From assembly GCA_035041965.1 (NCBI GenBank), contig JAPYMA010001033.1:1-64000 (forward strand): a stretch of 64,000 nucleotides of DNA, given 5' to 3'. Under the pieces are notes generated by a model. That model made no database searches. It worked only from the letters and a program-made list of their open reading frames with translations, and had not been told where the DNA came from. Source of the stretch: Anisakis pegreffii. Its lineage: Eukaryota > Nematoda > Chromadorea > Rhabditida > Anisakidae. This document shows positions 41,863 to 53,669 of the stretch, in pieces (within the stretch, counting starts at the first letter, position 1; each line of letters opens with the position of its first letter). Made by a program: the position numbers and the translations under genes.

Positions 41863-44800
41863 TCACGTATCCACCACACCCGCTGCTGTGCCCCCATGCG
41901 ACCTCGATGACAGAATCGGCATCCGTGGTGCTACAGATTCCGGGAACAATTGAGCGTAACTTGCGAGTGGAATATAATTTGCCGTTATCACTTTACCTTA
42001 ACAAATTGAATGCTTAATTGATTGTTTGAAAGTAACATCTTTCCATAATAGTAATTACTGCAGAGAATCGTCTTACCAGAAAACCATCTTCCGTGGAGTG
42101 AATTAACAGATTTATACGCAGCTGCAACTGAAGGACACTTCACATAGACATTGCCACTCGGCGATGCGCGATCGACGAATATATGTACCACACCTAGAAA
42201 ATTGACAGCAATCATTCAAATCATAGCATCAATCCACCTTTGCTTTACAGGAGATACGATTGCAAACAGATAATATTTTTAAATAAAACACAGTCTGATG
42301 TCATTCGAGATATATACATGAACGTGTAGTACTCAACATTTGTTGCTCATAAGTGAAACCAAAAAAAAACGAATATTCAAAGAAGGGAGGGAAACCCTCC
42401 CATACGATGTTCACTTACCGCCATTTTTGGCACATTCCTCGATGACATCATCCCGCACCTCATCTGCCCACGAATCACCACTTTCTCTGGAAAAGAAAAC
42501 AAACTGGATGAAGAGATTCACTGTAGCAAACACCATAATTGGCAGTCAATAACAACGACTCACTGCGTTGGATCGAACATATTCGAGAGGAGAAAGCATT
42601 GAGTAGCTATCGGTGGTATAGCGAGATTGTGCGCATCTGTTTGCTGCTGTGGCTGTTGCAAGTGAGCTTGCTGCTGTACGGCCAGAGGTGATGCTGTTTG
42701 TTGTTGTGCTTGATTATTCTGGGCTAACATCTCCTTTGCACTCTTCGGTAATTCGAGACCACTGCCTGCAAACATCTGTCGCGATTAAATATTGCCTCGA
42801 GTCTGTTTTTTTTAAATTCGAACAAAAGCTAGTATCCGCCTAACTGATCAACGGTTACCAAATAGTGCTGTTAAGAAAAAGCAGTCAAAATCGCTGTCCT
42901 CGGAAAGATACTCGTTGGGTTAATGTTTGTTTCACAAATAACACCCCTCTCTCAACGGAGGAATGCAAATACGTAAACAATCAGTGCGAATGAATTATAA
43001 CCAACCACTGAAACCACTCATATCAAGAAAAACAAACATAAAGATGACCAACTCTCTCTGATTTTATCGACAATTTCACTTTTCAACGAGTTCAGTTATA
43101 GAGATTGTAAAGCAGTTAATATGATACGATTCAAAGAATAACCTTCAGCAAGTTTCGCCATCAGATGAAGTCTTCCACTAGTACCCAAGTCGATTCCACG
43201 TCGATCTGCATCCTCAGTGTCTAATGTGCGTTGAGGCTGCTGTGGCGGTTCTTCATCATTATCAACAGTACCCACCTAAACAATCAATTCATCAAAAGCT
43301 CAAAAACATCAAAGTTAATCAGACTTACTTTCATTGGGCGACCAGCTAATTCGAAACCATTCATCTGCTCCATAGCCCTTTTTGCGTCGTCCGCGTGACG
43401 GAACTAAAATTGTAAGAGAGTAATACGTTACCCCATACCTCAGCAGCGATAAAACATATTTCATTCGCGGCATCTTACAAACGAATGATGAATCCGACTT
43501 ACCGTTACGTAAGCATACCCTTTCGAAACACCACTGAGATCAGTTGAAATTTCGAGGGAATCGATCTGAAACTTGTTGATTAAAACCATAATAGGACAAC
43601 TCAATCTTAATCGCTTTGAATATATCAATAAACGAACTCACCTTGCCGAATGGCTCGAATATACGTCTAAGCATATCCTCTGTGATACTCGTATGCAACT
43701 GACCAACGTACAGTTTCAATGGACCAGTTGTATTTGTTGGACCGAAGCCAAGTGTTCCACCAACCGTATTATTCGCTGCTCTGTTTCTTTCAGCCAGTGT
43801 TGGTTGAATCACCAGTGGTGCACCCAACAACTTTTGTCCATTCAAAGCTAATGCCTTAAATCAGCATCATACTCCAGATCACTCTTCAAAAATCATTCAG
43901 TTCAGTGAACAACCACAAAAACGTAACGCTAACCAGGTTGACACTTTCGATCTCCCAGAATTCGACATAACAAATGCCTTTCGATCGACGAGTTTTTGAA
44001 TCGGTGATTATACGAACATCCCTAACATGACCAACACTTGAAAAGAATTCTTCCAAATCACGCGGTCGCGTCTGTCTTGCTATCTGAAATAAATTCAACC
44101 ATAAATATTCACTCCATTCTTTAACGGATCAATAAGAACGAATCATGACCACCTCCTACCTGCAAAATAAACACAGTCCTTTGATCACGTTCCTCGGATG
44201 TCATATCCAATTTGGCATTCGGTGGCGGTGATCGCCGAGCCGTGAACGGCATCCTTAACAGATGCAAAATCATTTATAACTCAAAAATACCCTATCAAAA
44301 CGACTATTGCGAAACTAAATTATTTCAACTTCACAGCTTAATAACAAATTCACAAATAATTGCTCGGTTATGCTGTTACACAATTGCTTGTCAATCGATG
44401 TGTGGTCTATACACACTTTTCTTGTCATCTGCACTAACAGTGAACTGCTTTTAACAGCAGAAATCAACACTTTCTTGCTGCTATAGAATGATTTAGAGCA
44501 GGGTTTCTCGACCTGGGGTCCATGGATCCACCGGGGGTCCGAGATGGCATGCCAGGGGGTCAAAGGGAGGGTAGGGTGAGAACGGGTGCGAGAGTGGGTA
44601 CGATGAGAAGTGGTCGTGAGGAGTGCGGGAGGGCGTGCAAGTACGAAGGCATCTCAAAATTTTCTAAGGAGTTCATTGAGCAAAAAAAAGTTGAGAAGCA
44701 CTGCTTTAGAGCGTGTCGAATAACGTACACATCTCTTCGTTCTGGTCCTGGCAAGCGTGGTCCACGCGGCGGTGAACGTCTCCACGGAGGCGAAAATCCA

Positions 44801-47465
44801 CGGCGATCACGATGGTCTAACACACGTGGACGTGACCTACAAATGAGAGGATGTTCAACAATTCTATAAATCAATTTGTTCGATGCCAAAGAATGCATAC
44901 TGGAACGATTCTGGTATGAACAAGGTCAATAACGCGAATCGAACTTCGAAGAGAATTTCATCTTAATTACAATGAAATGCTGATTAACAATAAACGGCTA
45001 TCACCCACCAAGAACGACTTCTTCTGCGACGATCACGTGATCGTGAGTGATGACGACGGTCACGGTCGCGTGATTTCGAACGGCGACGATCACGTGAACG
45101 TGAACGTGAACGACCAGAACGTGATCGATGACGCCGCGAACGTGAACTAAAATGTGAAATAAAAGTGGACTAAACATCAAATGTCAAGTGCAGTCAAAAA
45201 AATACAGAGATAGGAACGCAGTTGAAGAAAAAACAAACAGACCTGGAGCGTCGTCGTGACGATCGACTGCTTTTACGAGAGCGCGAACGGCGACGACGTT
45301 CACGTGATTTTGATCGTGATCTAAATATTGCTGAGTGATTTAATTGTTTGACAGCACATGAGACGAACATGCATCAAATCAGCAGAATAAGATGAGAATA
45401 GAAGAATGAACCGTGATTTCTTCTTGCGATCACGACTTGAACTACTTCGTTTATGTTTCTTTTTGTCCTTCTCACGACTGCGTGAACGGCTTCGTGATGA
45501 CTCTCTAAAATACGCAGAAACAAACTTTGAAAGTTCATGAAAATTGTAACACACACACGCAAAGATAAATGCCAGCGCAAAGGAATACAGCCGCGATATA
45601 GGGCACCTAAAACATCATTATATGGGTGGGTGGATATTGTTTCGTGCATAAATGCGTGCCGAAACGACGTTCGTCCAATCGTGCTCGTCAATCGTGTTAT
45701 GCCTGGAACACACTGGAGCGCACCAGAAACTACCTCTTCTTTTCAAAATCCTAACTTTCAAACGATCCCGATAAGCATATCTACTTAAAGACGGCATTTT
45801 CAGCTTAGAGAAACATCTTTGATGAAAACGTTTTCCAGAACAATGATAATATTATAATCAAATCATATGTGAAAGTAAATCAGACGAAATGCACACTACG
45901 TCAGTCCAAAACGGAGATGCTCTCAAGTTCAGCAAAAAATTGTTCAAGTCAGTGGCGCGCCCCAAACGTATCGATAGGCATGAACACATATCAACAGTCT
46001 GCGTACCTCGTCCAAATTCAAATTTTCTTCAGCCATATTCAAATGTTCATTCCTCACTTCAAATAGCAGAGTAGCCATGTTCGGTCGAAGAGAATTGAAG
46101 AAGAAGAAGGCACAACACGCCATATTAATACGCAGAATGCAGAAAGGAGGGTGATAGTGACACAGTAGTTGTTTGTTTCAATCACTCAATCCAGCTTTAT
46201 GTCTCTCTACAACGACGATTCCTCTTAGCATTCAGTTGCGTTTCTGTGCAATGCAGGTTAGCGTTAACAGCATTCTCCTTTCACATATACACATGCAGAT
46301 GGGTATGTACTCATGTGTTGTTTGAGCAATATCATCTTTTTTTTTTTTAAATCATTCCGTTCTCAATCCAGGGGAAGAAGGAATTGAAATCGAGGAGGCA
46401 TTTATCTCGGCTGGCTTAATCAATGAATCTTTTCAACTCTTCAACAATTTTCAATAAACTGTCCAACATACAAGAAAGTTAAAAATTTTCCAAAAATTTC
46501 AAGTTCAACTGAGGATTGTTGAATCAGTTCATCAGCCTTTCACTAAAAAGGTAGCTGTTGTTATCAACAAATATGTGAAATTTCACTACACTAGTTTAAA
46601 TCCAAAAACAACAAACTGAAATCACTCAAGAACAAATCAAAATTACCATCAACCAAAAAATCATCTCAAAACAAAACTTGAATAAGACCTGAGTTCACAC
46701 CCGGCCTAAGCGATGCTACTACGATCAAAAAACGGTAATCGACGAAATCAAAGTTATCCGTCATATTCACGTGAACGTTCAAATTCATCATAAATGCGTA
46801 ACGTGTCCGTTCGTATGTTATTTGGATCACATGGTATAACTGACCGTTATACACAAGTATATATGAACCGTACCATATTCTTTTTAACTGAATTGACTGA
46901 CGATTTATAAATGTTTCTGAGAAGCTCCATATCACTGATGCGATAGGAGAAGACGATGATGCACACACGACGTACACTGCCTTAAATAAGCGCAAAGAAA
47001 TCAAAATTTGAAAGTTCATCAGCACTCACCTCGATCTTGAACGGTGCTTCTTACGTTCTTTCTTCTTATCACTATCAGCAATTTTACCACTTTCATCCAA
47101 ATCTTTTGCGGTATCACCATTTGTTGATGAATTCATCTCGACATCACCACCATTATCTTTCGGCGGATCACCACGAATTAATGCTGCCATCGGTTCGGGA
47201 TGTCCATGGCCATTATTGCGATCAGACTGGAATAGTTGCTTGAACGCTTGTACAACCCATGCAGTACTCATTAATTGAGAAACATTAATGTGTTTCGATT
47301 TAAAAGAAACTCCAGTTGCAAAATACTTTCCGTTTCAAATACACTTTCTAAAGCAACAAACGGAAGAAAAGTCGGACTGAGAAAAGTAAAAATATTGACA
47401 TTTACATCATCGATTTTGTCAAGTGCTTCCTCGAGCATCGCGTCGACGTCTTCAGGCTCACCCAT
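41863..47465 (-). CDS. RBM39: RNA-binding protein 39 (CAPER-type splicing factor)
   Basis: Sixteen minus-strand exons join in phase to 640 residues: 47465..47406, 47226..47030, 45504..45412, 45320..45243, 45146..45009, 44836..44729, 44253..44160, 44083..43934, 43854..43642, 43565..43503, 43403..43329, 43275..43143, 42765..42564, 42486..42419, 42193..42077, 41996..41863. Nuclear splicing factor of the U2AF65-related family. Order: MGEPEDVDAMLEEALDK, an acidic stretch, an RS domain (about 85-225), SEERDQRTVF leading into RRM1 (250-327), RRM2 (about 353-425; KLYVGQLH, KGYAYVTF), GIDLGTSGRLHLMAKLAEG, a Gln-rich linker, and the C-terminal UHM-type RRM (DDVIEECAKNGG, GNVYVKCPS, LHGRWFSGK). A TTTCAG site lies about 47 nt before the ATG. 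Exons 7, 9 and 16 use AAG acceptors. Intron 2 is 1.5 kb, roomy enough for a regulatory exon, which I could not identify. Confidence 0.95.
44499..44703 (+). mobile_element. hAT-like MITE in RBM39 intron 6
   Basis: A 205-bp insert starts CAGGGTTTCTCGACCT and ends AAGTTGAGAAGCACTG, whose reverse complement is CAGTGCTTCTCAACTT: imperfect terminal inverted repeats of the hAT type (CAGxGxTTCTCxAC). It is flanked by 8-bp near-duplications ATTTAGAG (44491..44498) and CTTTAGAG (44704..44711), 7 of 8 identical. The interior is G-rich and noncoding. Non-autonomous; the transposase must come from elsewhere. Confidence 0.85.
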
Positions 47466-47899
47466 TCGATTTGACGAGAAAGGTTTCTTCTTATATCACA
47501 AGAATGTGAATACTGAAATATAACAACGGCTGTTTAATTTGATGTTACAGGCTGAAAATCACACGCCGACAACGCATTTCCGAATACACACATCAAGGAT
47601 TTCTTGAAATCAGTACCAAAGCTCTCTAGAAAAATACTGCAGAGTGACCTCACAGCTAGCACTAACAAATTCTCACAAAGAAGGCGAACATAAGCCATAA
47701 GCCTTTTAACTACAGCTCAAGTGTTTAATAAGCACTTGGGTTTGCTTCACATAAAATATAGACAAGTATGGACTTCATCGATAACATTGCAATGGAGTAA
47801 TCGGACATTTCTAGTACCCAATAAGAATATTTTAAATCCTTTAAAATTGGCACCCTAGTTCTGAAAACAATGCTACGATTATGATTAATAAGGTGTCTT
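47466..47899. other. RBM39 5' flank
   Basis: Holds the likely RBM39 leader acceptor (minus-strand TATATTTCAG, AG at 47514..47513). No gene seen to the right of it before the foldback element. Confidence 0.4.
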
Positions 47900-48939
47900 G
47901 GATATTCAGCTCCTTACCCTTACAGCCTAGTACCCGGATATCCAGTCCCTCATAATTCGTTTTGGTTCGATTTGAGCAAAGCGAACGCCATTTTGTGCGC
48001 GTATTACAACAAGTATACTGTGTGGTATACTACGATTTCTTGTTTGCAATAAGTAGTTTTCATTTGCTTCGATGCGGTCACGCAGAGCATCCAGGTAGCA
48101 TAAGTAACCTTTGAACTTAATTAAGTGTATTTCTACTGACTGATGTTCTGAGAGGATGGAGATGGTGACTGATGTTCTGAGAGTATGGATTGACTGAGGT
48201 TTCAAAGGTCAAGTTGGAGTAGTTTGCCATCCTTGTTTTCATCCGTTCTTGTGCTGTTGTGTTTACAAACTCCTTAATCAAAACATTCACGGTTCACGGG
48301 AACTGCTTGAGGTAACAGTGTAGTTTTCAGCTGTTGTGATGCGGTCTCGCATTAAGGTAAAAAAGCAGCCATTGAAGCAGTGCTCATCATCTAAAATTGC
48401 AGCGGGATGGTTTTTCCACAATCTTTTCGATAATCTTGCGGTAAACATGTCAATGAAAGGGAGTGGTGCTGCGAGCAACCGCCTGAACTGTGAATGAGCC
48501 TCACTCTCACGGCTCCAACTCGTTGTGAGCTGAGGTGGATCCCGGGTAACCCTCAGCGTAAGATCCGTGGTGAACCTCAGCAGAATGCACGGGTAAGACT
48601 CTGCTTGAGGTTGGTAAATAAGCCAACTTCTCGTACTGAACACATTAATTACAAGGCTGCCACCTTGCGATATCCCCAACCAGAAGAAAATGATTGCCTG
48701 ACGTCGGGATGTATTATTTGTAATGATATTAAGTTGAGGATTCATTTAGAAGTGCCGTAATAACTGAGTGATTCGATAAAAAATGAAATATTTTAAGAAT
48801 AACATCAAATAATAAACTAAACACAAGTACGCGCACAAAAGAGTTCGCATTGCGCCAGTAGAACTGAAACGAACTAAGGGAGACTAAATAACCGGGTTCT
48901 ATGCTGTAAGGGGATTATTAGTTAGGGAACTAAATATCC
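47900..48939. mobile_element. 1-kb foldback element C
   Basis: Ends are inverted and related over about 110 bases: left GGATATTCAGCTCC...CCTTACAGCCTAGTACCCGG...TTTTGTGCGCGTA, and the right arm, reversed, GGATATTTAGTTCC...CCTTACAGCATAGAACCCGG...TTTTGTGCGCGTA. The interior holds two overlapping open frames, minus 48287..48745 and plus 48494..48760, neither resembling a transposase I know. Parts of the arms echo element A and the 14.3-kb fragments (GGTTCG...GAGCAA...CATTTTGTG), so these families may be related. Confidence 0.6.
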
Positions 48940-51862
48940 GTCACCAGACCAGCAACGCGTTTCGTTTGCATCGCGCTCATCGACACGTCGCTTCATAACT
49001 AACAGCGACTGGCCCTTTTGCCACTTAGTCCTCTGCTTCAGCGACTGTTTCTGAGAGAGCATTTAACGGGTGGCCAACGAATGCATCCACGACATCCGAC
49101 AAGGCACGCGCATGCTCCTTAATGGTGAGGCATGCGCAAATTGTCAGAGTGGCACATTGTCGTAGACTCCTTTAACGATCGAGATGGAGGGACTAGTTCT
49201 TTAATGTTGGCCAACTTTATCAGATTTTCGGGCCGTGGGAAGCAAAACTAAATAAGGTAGACGTACCCGTTTTGCGGAAAGTTGAAATCTATATGGTGAA
49301 GGTGTGTGGGTTACGAGAAAGAAATCATTCTGCTGGGATAAGTAGAACAAAGCAAGTGTTGAAATTTGCGTCAACATTATGGTACAGGGCAACGAGTGCT
49401 CATGAGGACTTCATGTTGAAATCCTAGGTAGTACTTAGAATGTGCTTTCAATTATGCAAACTCCCCTTTCTTGATATCAACTAAAAACAGGGGCCACACT
49501 TTCAGAAAAACCGCAGGTAGCTATAGAACATCAAAATCTCAAACAGAAAATCAGAATCTATTAGAAAAACAGTGTCCTCACTTTGCAAGGAAAAAGTCAA
49601 CCATCGAAATAAGTAATCTCATGAGACAAAACGAGTAATGCGCGTGTCACGGCATATTACGATATAATGGAATGAAAACCAGAATATAAGTTTTCTCTTC
49701 TTTCCAAAAGATATACATTGTCGAGCGATTATGCTAAGCTTCAAATAAAGACCTAGGTGTCTGAAGTACCTTCATTACTGGACTGCTCATATGACACTTT
49801 CGTTACCTAGGCGCATGTTTCTATTGTTCGGGGATAAATAAATGATTGCAAGATTTGAGGTCGTGTTAAGCGCCGTGTTGATGAACAAATCAAAAAATGT
49901 TAGTTTTTATTGATACAGCACACGTTTCGGTTCGTTTAGCCATAAGTGTAGCAAAGAAACTGAAAAAACAAAATATCAAGTAAACGTTGAGAAAGGTAAT
50001 TTGCATTAAAATATGGAATATGGTGTTTTACAAAAGGAAATATGAAATGAAAAGTTAAAGAGACATATCTTATAAACAATTAAAAACCTTCCACTTAGAG
50101 TTGCACCGAACTCTCCTTTATATCAAATGATTCCTCATTTCTTAAATCCAATTTCTTCCATCAGTTCATATTTCCTTTTGTAAAGCTCCATATTTCACAT
50201 CTAAACACAAACTGCCTTTCTCAGTGTTTACTTCATTTTTGTTCTTTCACTGCTAAGATTATGGCTTAATGAATCGTAACGTCAGTTATATCAACAAATG
50301 TTACCATCACTTTGACTTCTTCTCCAAGCCTTCCTTTAATACGGTCTCAACCCCAACAATCATTTATGTTTAATCTTTATTGTTATGTTGCCTCATTCTG
50401 ATAACTAATTCAGCATCTTATTCCGGTGTGAAGTGGAAAAAACTGATAACGATAGTTCCCGGGCATGTCTGCAATAAGTACAGATTCAGAAATGAGATAG
50501 CTAATCTACTACAATAAGTGAAGCGTAATTGTACAAGTGTGTTGCCCACGAAGTCTATAAAGAAGCTTGCAAACTTCCAATTTTGTTGACTGAAACTGGA
50601 TTCTGGTCAAATTTTTGATTCTCGTCAAAGTTTGTATTCCCGACTGCATTGACACTCATTACACTTCACGTAACCTGCTGTAGATTGCTTGGAAGATCTT
50701 GAACTGGATTCTGATAAAGTTTCATGTTCTCTTCAAAATGCATATTCTCGTTTTATTCAACACTCGCTCATTTATGCCCTACTTGCAATCCTACATCAAC
50801 AACAAACCTCAGCCAACGTTTACTTATTTCAGAGCCCATGTTCTATACTACAAAGTGATTCTAGTGCAATTTCTCATGCTTTTACAAGTAAGCATATATT
50901 CGGGTTATTATTGATAAAATTTACTGTAAAATCCCAAAATACTACTGTTGACATTCGAAGATGGAATCACGACACCAATAGCGATCGTTCCTCGTTTTCA
51001 TGGATGGGTTAGAGCACAGACAGACTAGTACCTATAGTGGCGTAAAGCTGGCGTACCATAAGTGAGTTCAATTTCGTAGAGAATAGTTCGATCACGCAGG
51101 CAACAACTTACGAATCGGTATAAAATTTTGTAGTAACAGTGTGACATGGGAAGTGATTTCTCGTATTATTCGGTTTATGCAAATACAATTACGTAGATTG
51201 ATTTCAATGAAGGATTTCGAGATTACATTGTGCTTTTGGAATGCGTTTTCATACAGTGCGGTTCGGAAGTTGTTTTCACATAGCTGACGCCATGTTAAAA
51301 CGCGAATCTTTTCGACAATTTGACAATTTCGATGAAATTATGCAATATCAGTGGAGTGACCTCATACCACGTTTCATATATCTATTTACGAACTTGTAGT
51401 AGGCAGAAGGCCAAACAAAATCACTTTTCTGATTGGTACTTTCAAGTGGCATTTACTCATTGGGGTACGGAAATGAACTGGTTTATTTGTATTGGTAATT
51501 CAATGAATCCTAAATGAAAGCTTATCGAAAAATGGAAGCGTTTAGTTAGGTGGAAACAATCCTTCGTGAACCTCTTTTAATACCGAAAATTGTGACACAA
51601 GAATACTTCGCGTACAAAGTTTCTGTGAATGTTTTAGTCGATAGGTTTTTTGATAGCAGTGCTTGGATTAGTTTTATTACCTTCTTACTGTTTTAATTGA
51701 ATGATTGGTCGATTGATTTGTTGGGTTTTTCATCTTAAAATGTGTCTTTTGAAATGTTTCGGCATGTTAACGTTCCTTAACTGAAATTTATTAGTGTAGA
51801 AAACGTTGGGTGATTAATTTGCGAAAAAGAACTGGAGAAGGTACGGCGGCAGAAAATTGGTG
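48940..51862. other. Intergenic, no gene recognised
   Basis: Near 49140..49170 there is a fragment matching the outer part of element B (GTGGCACATTGTCGTAGAC). Around 51010 the string GCACAGACAGACTAGTACC resembles one near 9035. No coding chain. Confidence 0.5.
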
Positions 51863-52576
51863 ATGTATGAGGGCATGGGAATACGGGTAGATGACGAGTT
51901 GGAGGATCATTTATGGAATGATTTCGAGAGTTGTGCACAATCGGTAACCTTACTCTATCGAAACCCAACTTGGAAGACACTTCAGAAGGCAGCAGCTTCA
52001 ACAACACAACTCTACAAAAGTGGTCTTGAACGGCAGAAAAAGGCTTTCGATAAAGGTGAATGTTGGAGATTAGATCGATGATATGATAGATTTTGTCAGA
52101 TGTGATGTAATCGTTTTGATGGGTGTTAAGGATATATGGCTGGTAGACAGTCGATCGCGAAAGAAATGCTTGGCTTGCGGAAATATCGCGAATTACCTGT
52201 CGAAGAGATTTGGAAACTGCTATCGAAACCACTTTGTCCAATCGATCATAGTCGGTCCTCGCCAGATCCATCACCTGAACCTAGTGACAATCAAGCGGTT
52301 GATGTTTTTCAACAGGTTACTTGAAAGGCTCATTCCTGGGTGTTTTTTGTTTATTCGTCGATCGTCTAGTTGAAGTAAACAATTTGCGACATACAAAGTA
52401 AACACTGAATGTTACCGTCGTCATTTCAGGCTCTCTGTGTACCTTCAAATGGAGTAGTGCCACAGCAAAGTGTGAATGAATTGAATTCGTTTTTATGCGG
52501 TCAATTAAATCGACACCGTAAGCGTGTACATTCTTCACCTTCAAGTAGTTCGTTTAAAAAACTACGTCGTTCCTAA
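51863..52576 (+). CDS. HAPSTR1: HAPSTR1 (C16orf72) homologue
   Basis: Three exons (51863..52055, 52131..52315, 52430..52576) join in phase to 174 residues, shorter than the human protein (275). The conserved helical core is clear: LWNDFESCAQSVTLLY, LQKAAASTTQLYKSGLERQK and AFDKGYMAGRQSIAKEML match the duplicated LWxxFQNxATAVxxLYK...RSFDIGxQxGxQxR pattern of HAPSTR1. The C-terminus (LNSFLCGQLNRHRKRVHSS...FKKLRRS) carries a basic, Ser-rich segment that fits a nuclear localisation signal. HAPSTR1 partners the E3 ligase HUWE1 in nuclear stress responses. Exon 2 uses an AAG acceptor. The start is the first ATG in frame; an upstream exon cannot be excluded. Confidence 0.8.
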
Positions 52577-53669
52577 CCGAGTGTTGCTTCTTTGTAATAT
52601 TCATGCATATTTTAATTTTCATTACTTTCCGTTTAAGTGAAGAATATTCCTCAAAATTTTTCATCCAGATCCTTTTTTCATCTGTCAACGTTCAGAAATG
52701 TTCGCGTTCTCAATGTATATAAATTAATATAAACTGTCTGTCTCCATGACAAATTTATTTGTATTCTTGGTCTTCTTCGTTTCAATTACTTCACCAAACA
52801 CTTCAGAATATCTCCTTTCAGAAATTGCTGTTGAACAAACTTGAGAGTTAAATCAAATGTGAACTTCGAATCATTTGATGGATAAATATGAATTTCTATC
52901 TGTTCTGATGTCTATATCTATATATATTTGTGTGTATGATAAGAACATTCAACGAGTGTCTTTTTCAAAAGATCCAAATTCAAATATTTTTCGATCTTTT
53001 CACTTCGGAGTATTTTTTTTCTGATTTTGCTATCTAGAATCATACTCTTCATTCATTATTAATTCTCAGATTCATTCAAAATGTTCTTTAGCTTTAAAAA
53101 ATTTTTGGCATAAATTTAGTGTTATCTCGTTTAATGTTTTATTGCTAATCGTGCTTGCATTAAATTTTAGATATTATGATTAACAGTATTTGTTTTCTGA
53201 TCGACATTCTTTTTTCGTTCTTGTTTCGATTATTTAATTAGTCTTTTTTGTGGATTTGTTCCATTTTAGAAAGCGGTTTTTGGTAGGAGATAAATGTGAC
53301 ACTGCTTTATCACGTAATTTTGATTTTTTTGAGGATGAAATTGCTATATATTGCTCATTAACTATTTTTTCTGTACATTTATTCTCAAGTATAAACTGCT
53401 TCGTAACACAAATGAATAAAGAAATGTAAAATTGTTTCGGTCCGTTTATAGTTCTCCATTTTTCAGTTTCAATCGAACGGTTTACTTCACCGTCTTTGTA
53501 TATTAAACATTCAGAAGTGTTATTAGGATTATTATCACATTTTAATTTAGTTATCATTATTACCACTTCTACTAGTGTTCTTCATTGCTATTACAGTTAC
53601 TTCTCGGCGTTTGGCGACATCGTGGTTTTTCCTGTTATTAGCTAACAGATAATCAGCAACTAACCCGTA
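52577..53669. other. Spacer between HAPSTR1 and NSA2
   Basis: Very AT-rich. A 110-codon minus-strand frame at 53234..53566 has ordinary composition, but I recognise no family and see no splice partner; not called. Confidence 0.4.
53626..53641 (+). promoter_or_regulatory. Candidate spliced-leader acceptor of NSA2
   Basis: TTTTTCCTGTTATTAG ends 28 nt before the NSA2 ATG with no fitting upstream donor. It would give a leader of normal nematode length. Confidence 0.5.

Noticed and set aside
44522..44869. Gly/Arg-rich plus-strand frame
   Set aside because: It is the antisense of RBM39 RS-region exon 6 plus the hAT MITE.
47227..47280. Alternative RBM39 start at MSTAWVVQAF
   Set aside because: The upstream exon encoding MGEPEDVDAMLEEAL matches the RBM39 N-terminus and joins in phase at 47226.
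48287..48745. 152-codon frame on the minus strand
   Set aside because: Lies inside a foldback element, overlaps an opposite-strand frame, and shows no recognisable domain.
53234..53566. 110-codon minus-strand frame upstream of NSA2
   Set aside because: Very AT-rich context, no splice partner or homology; cannot be separated from chance.
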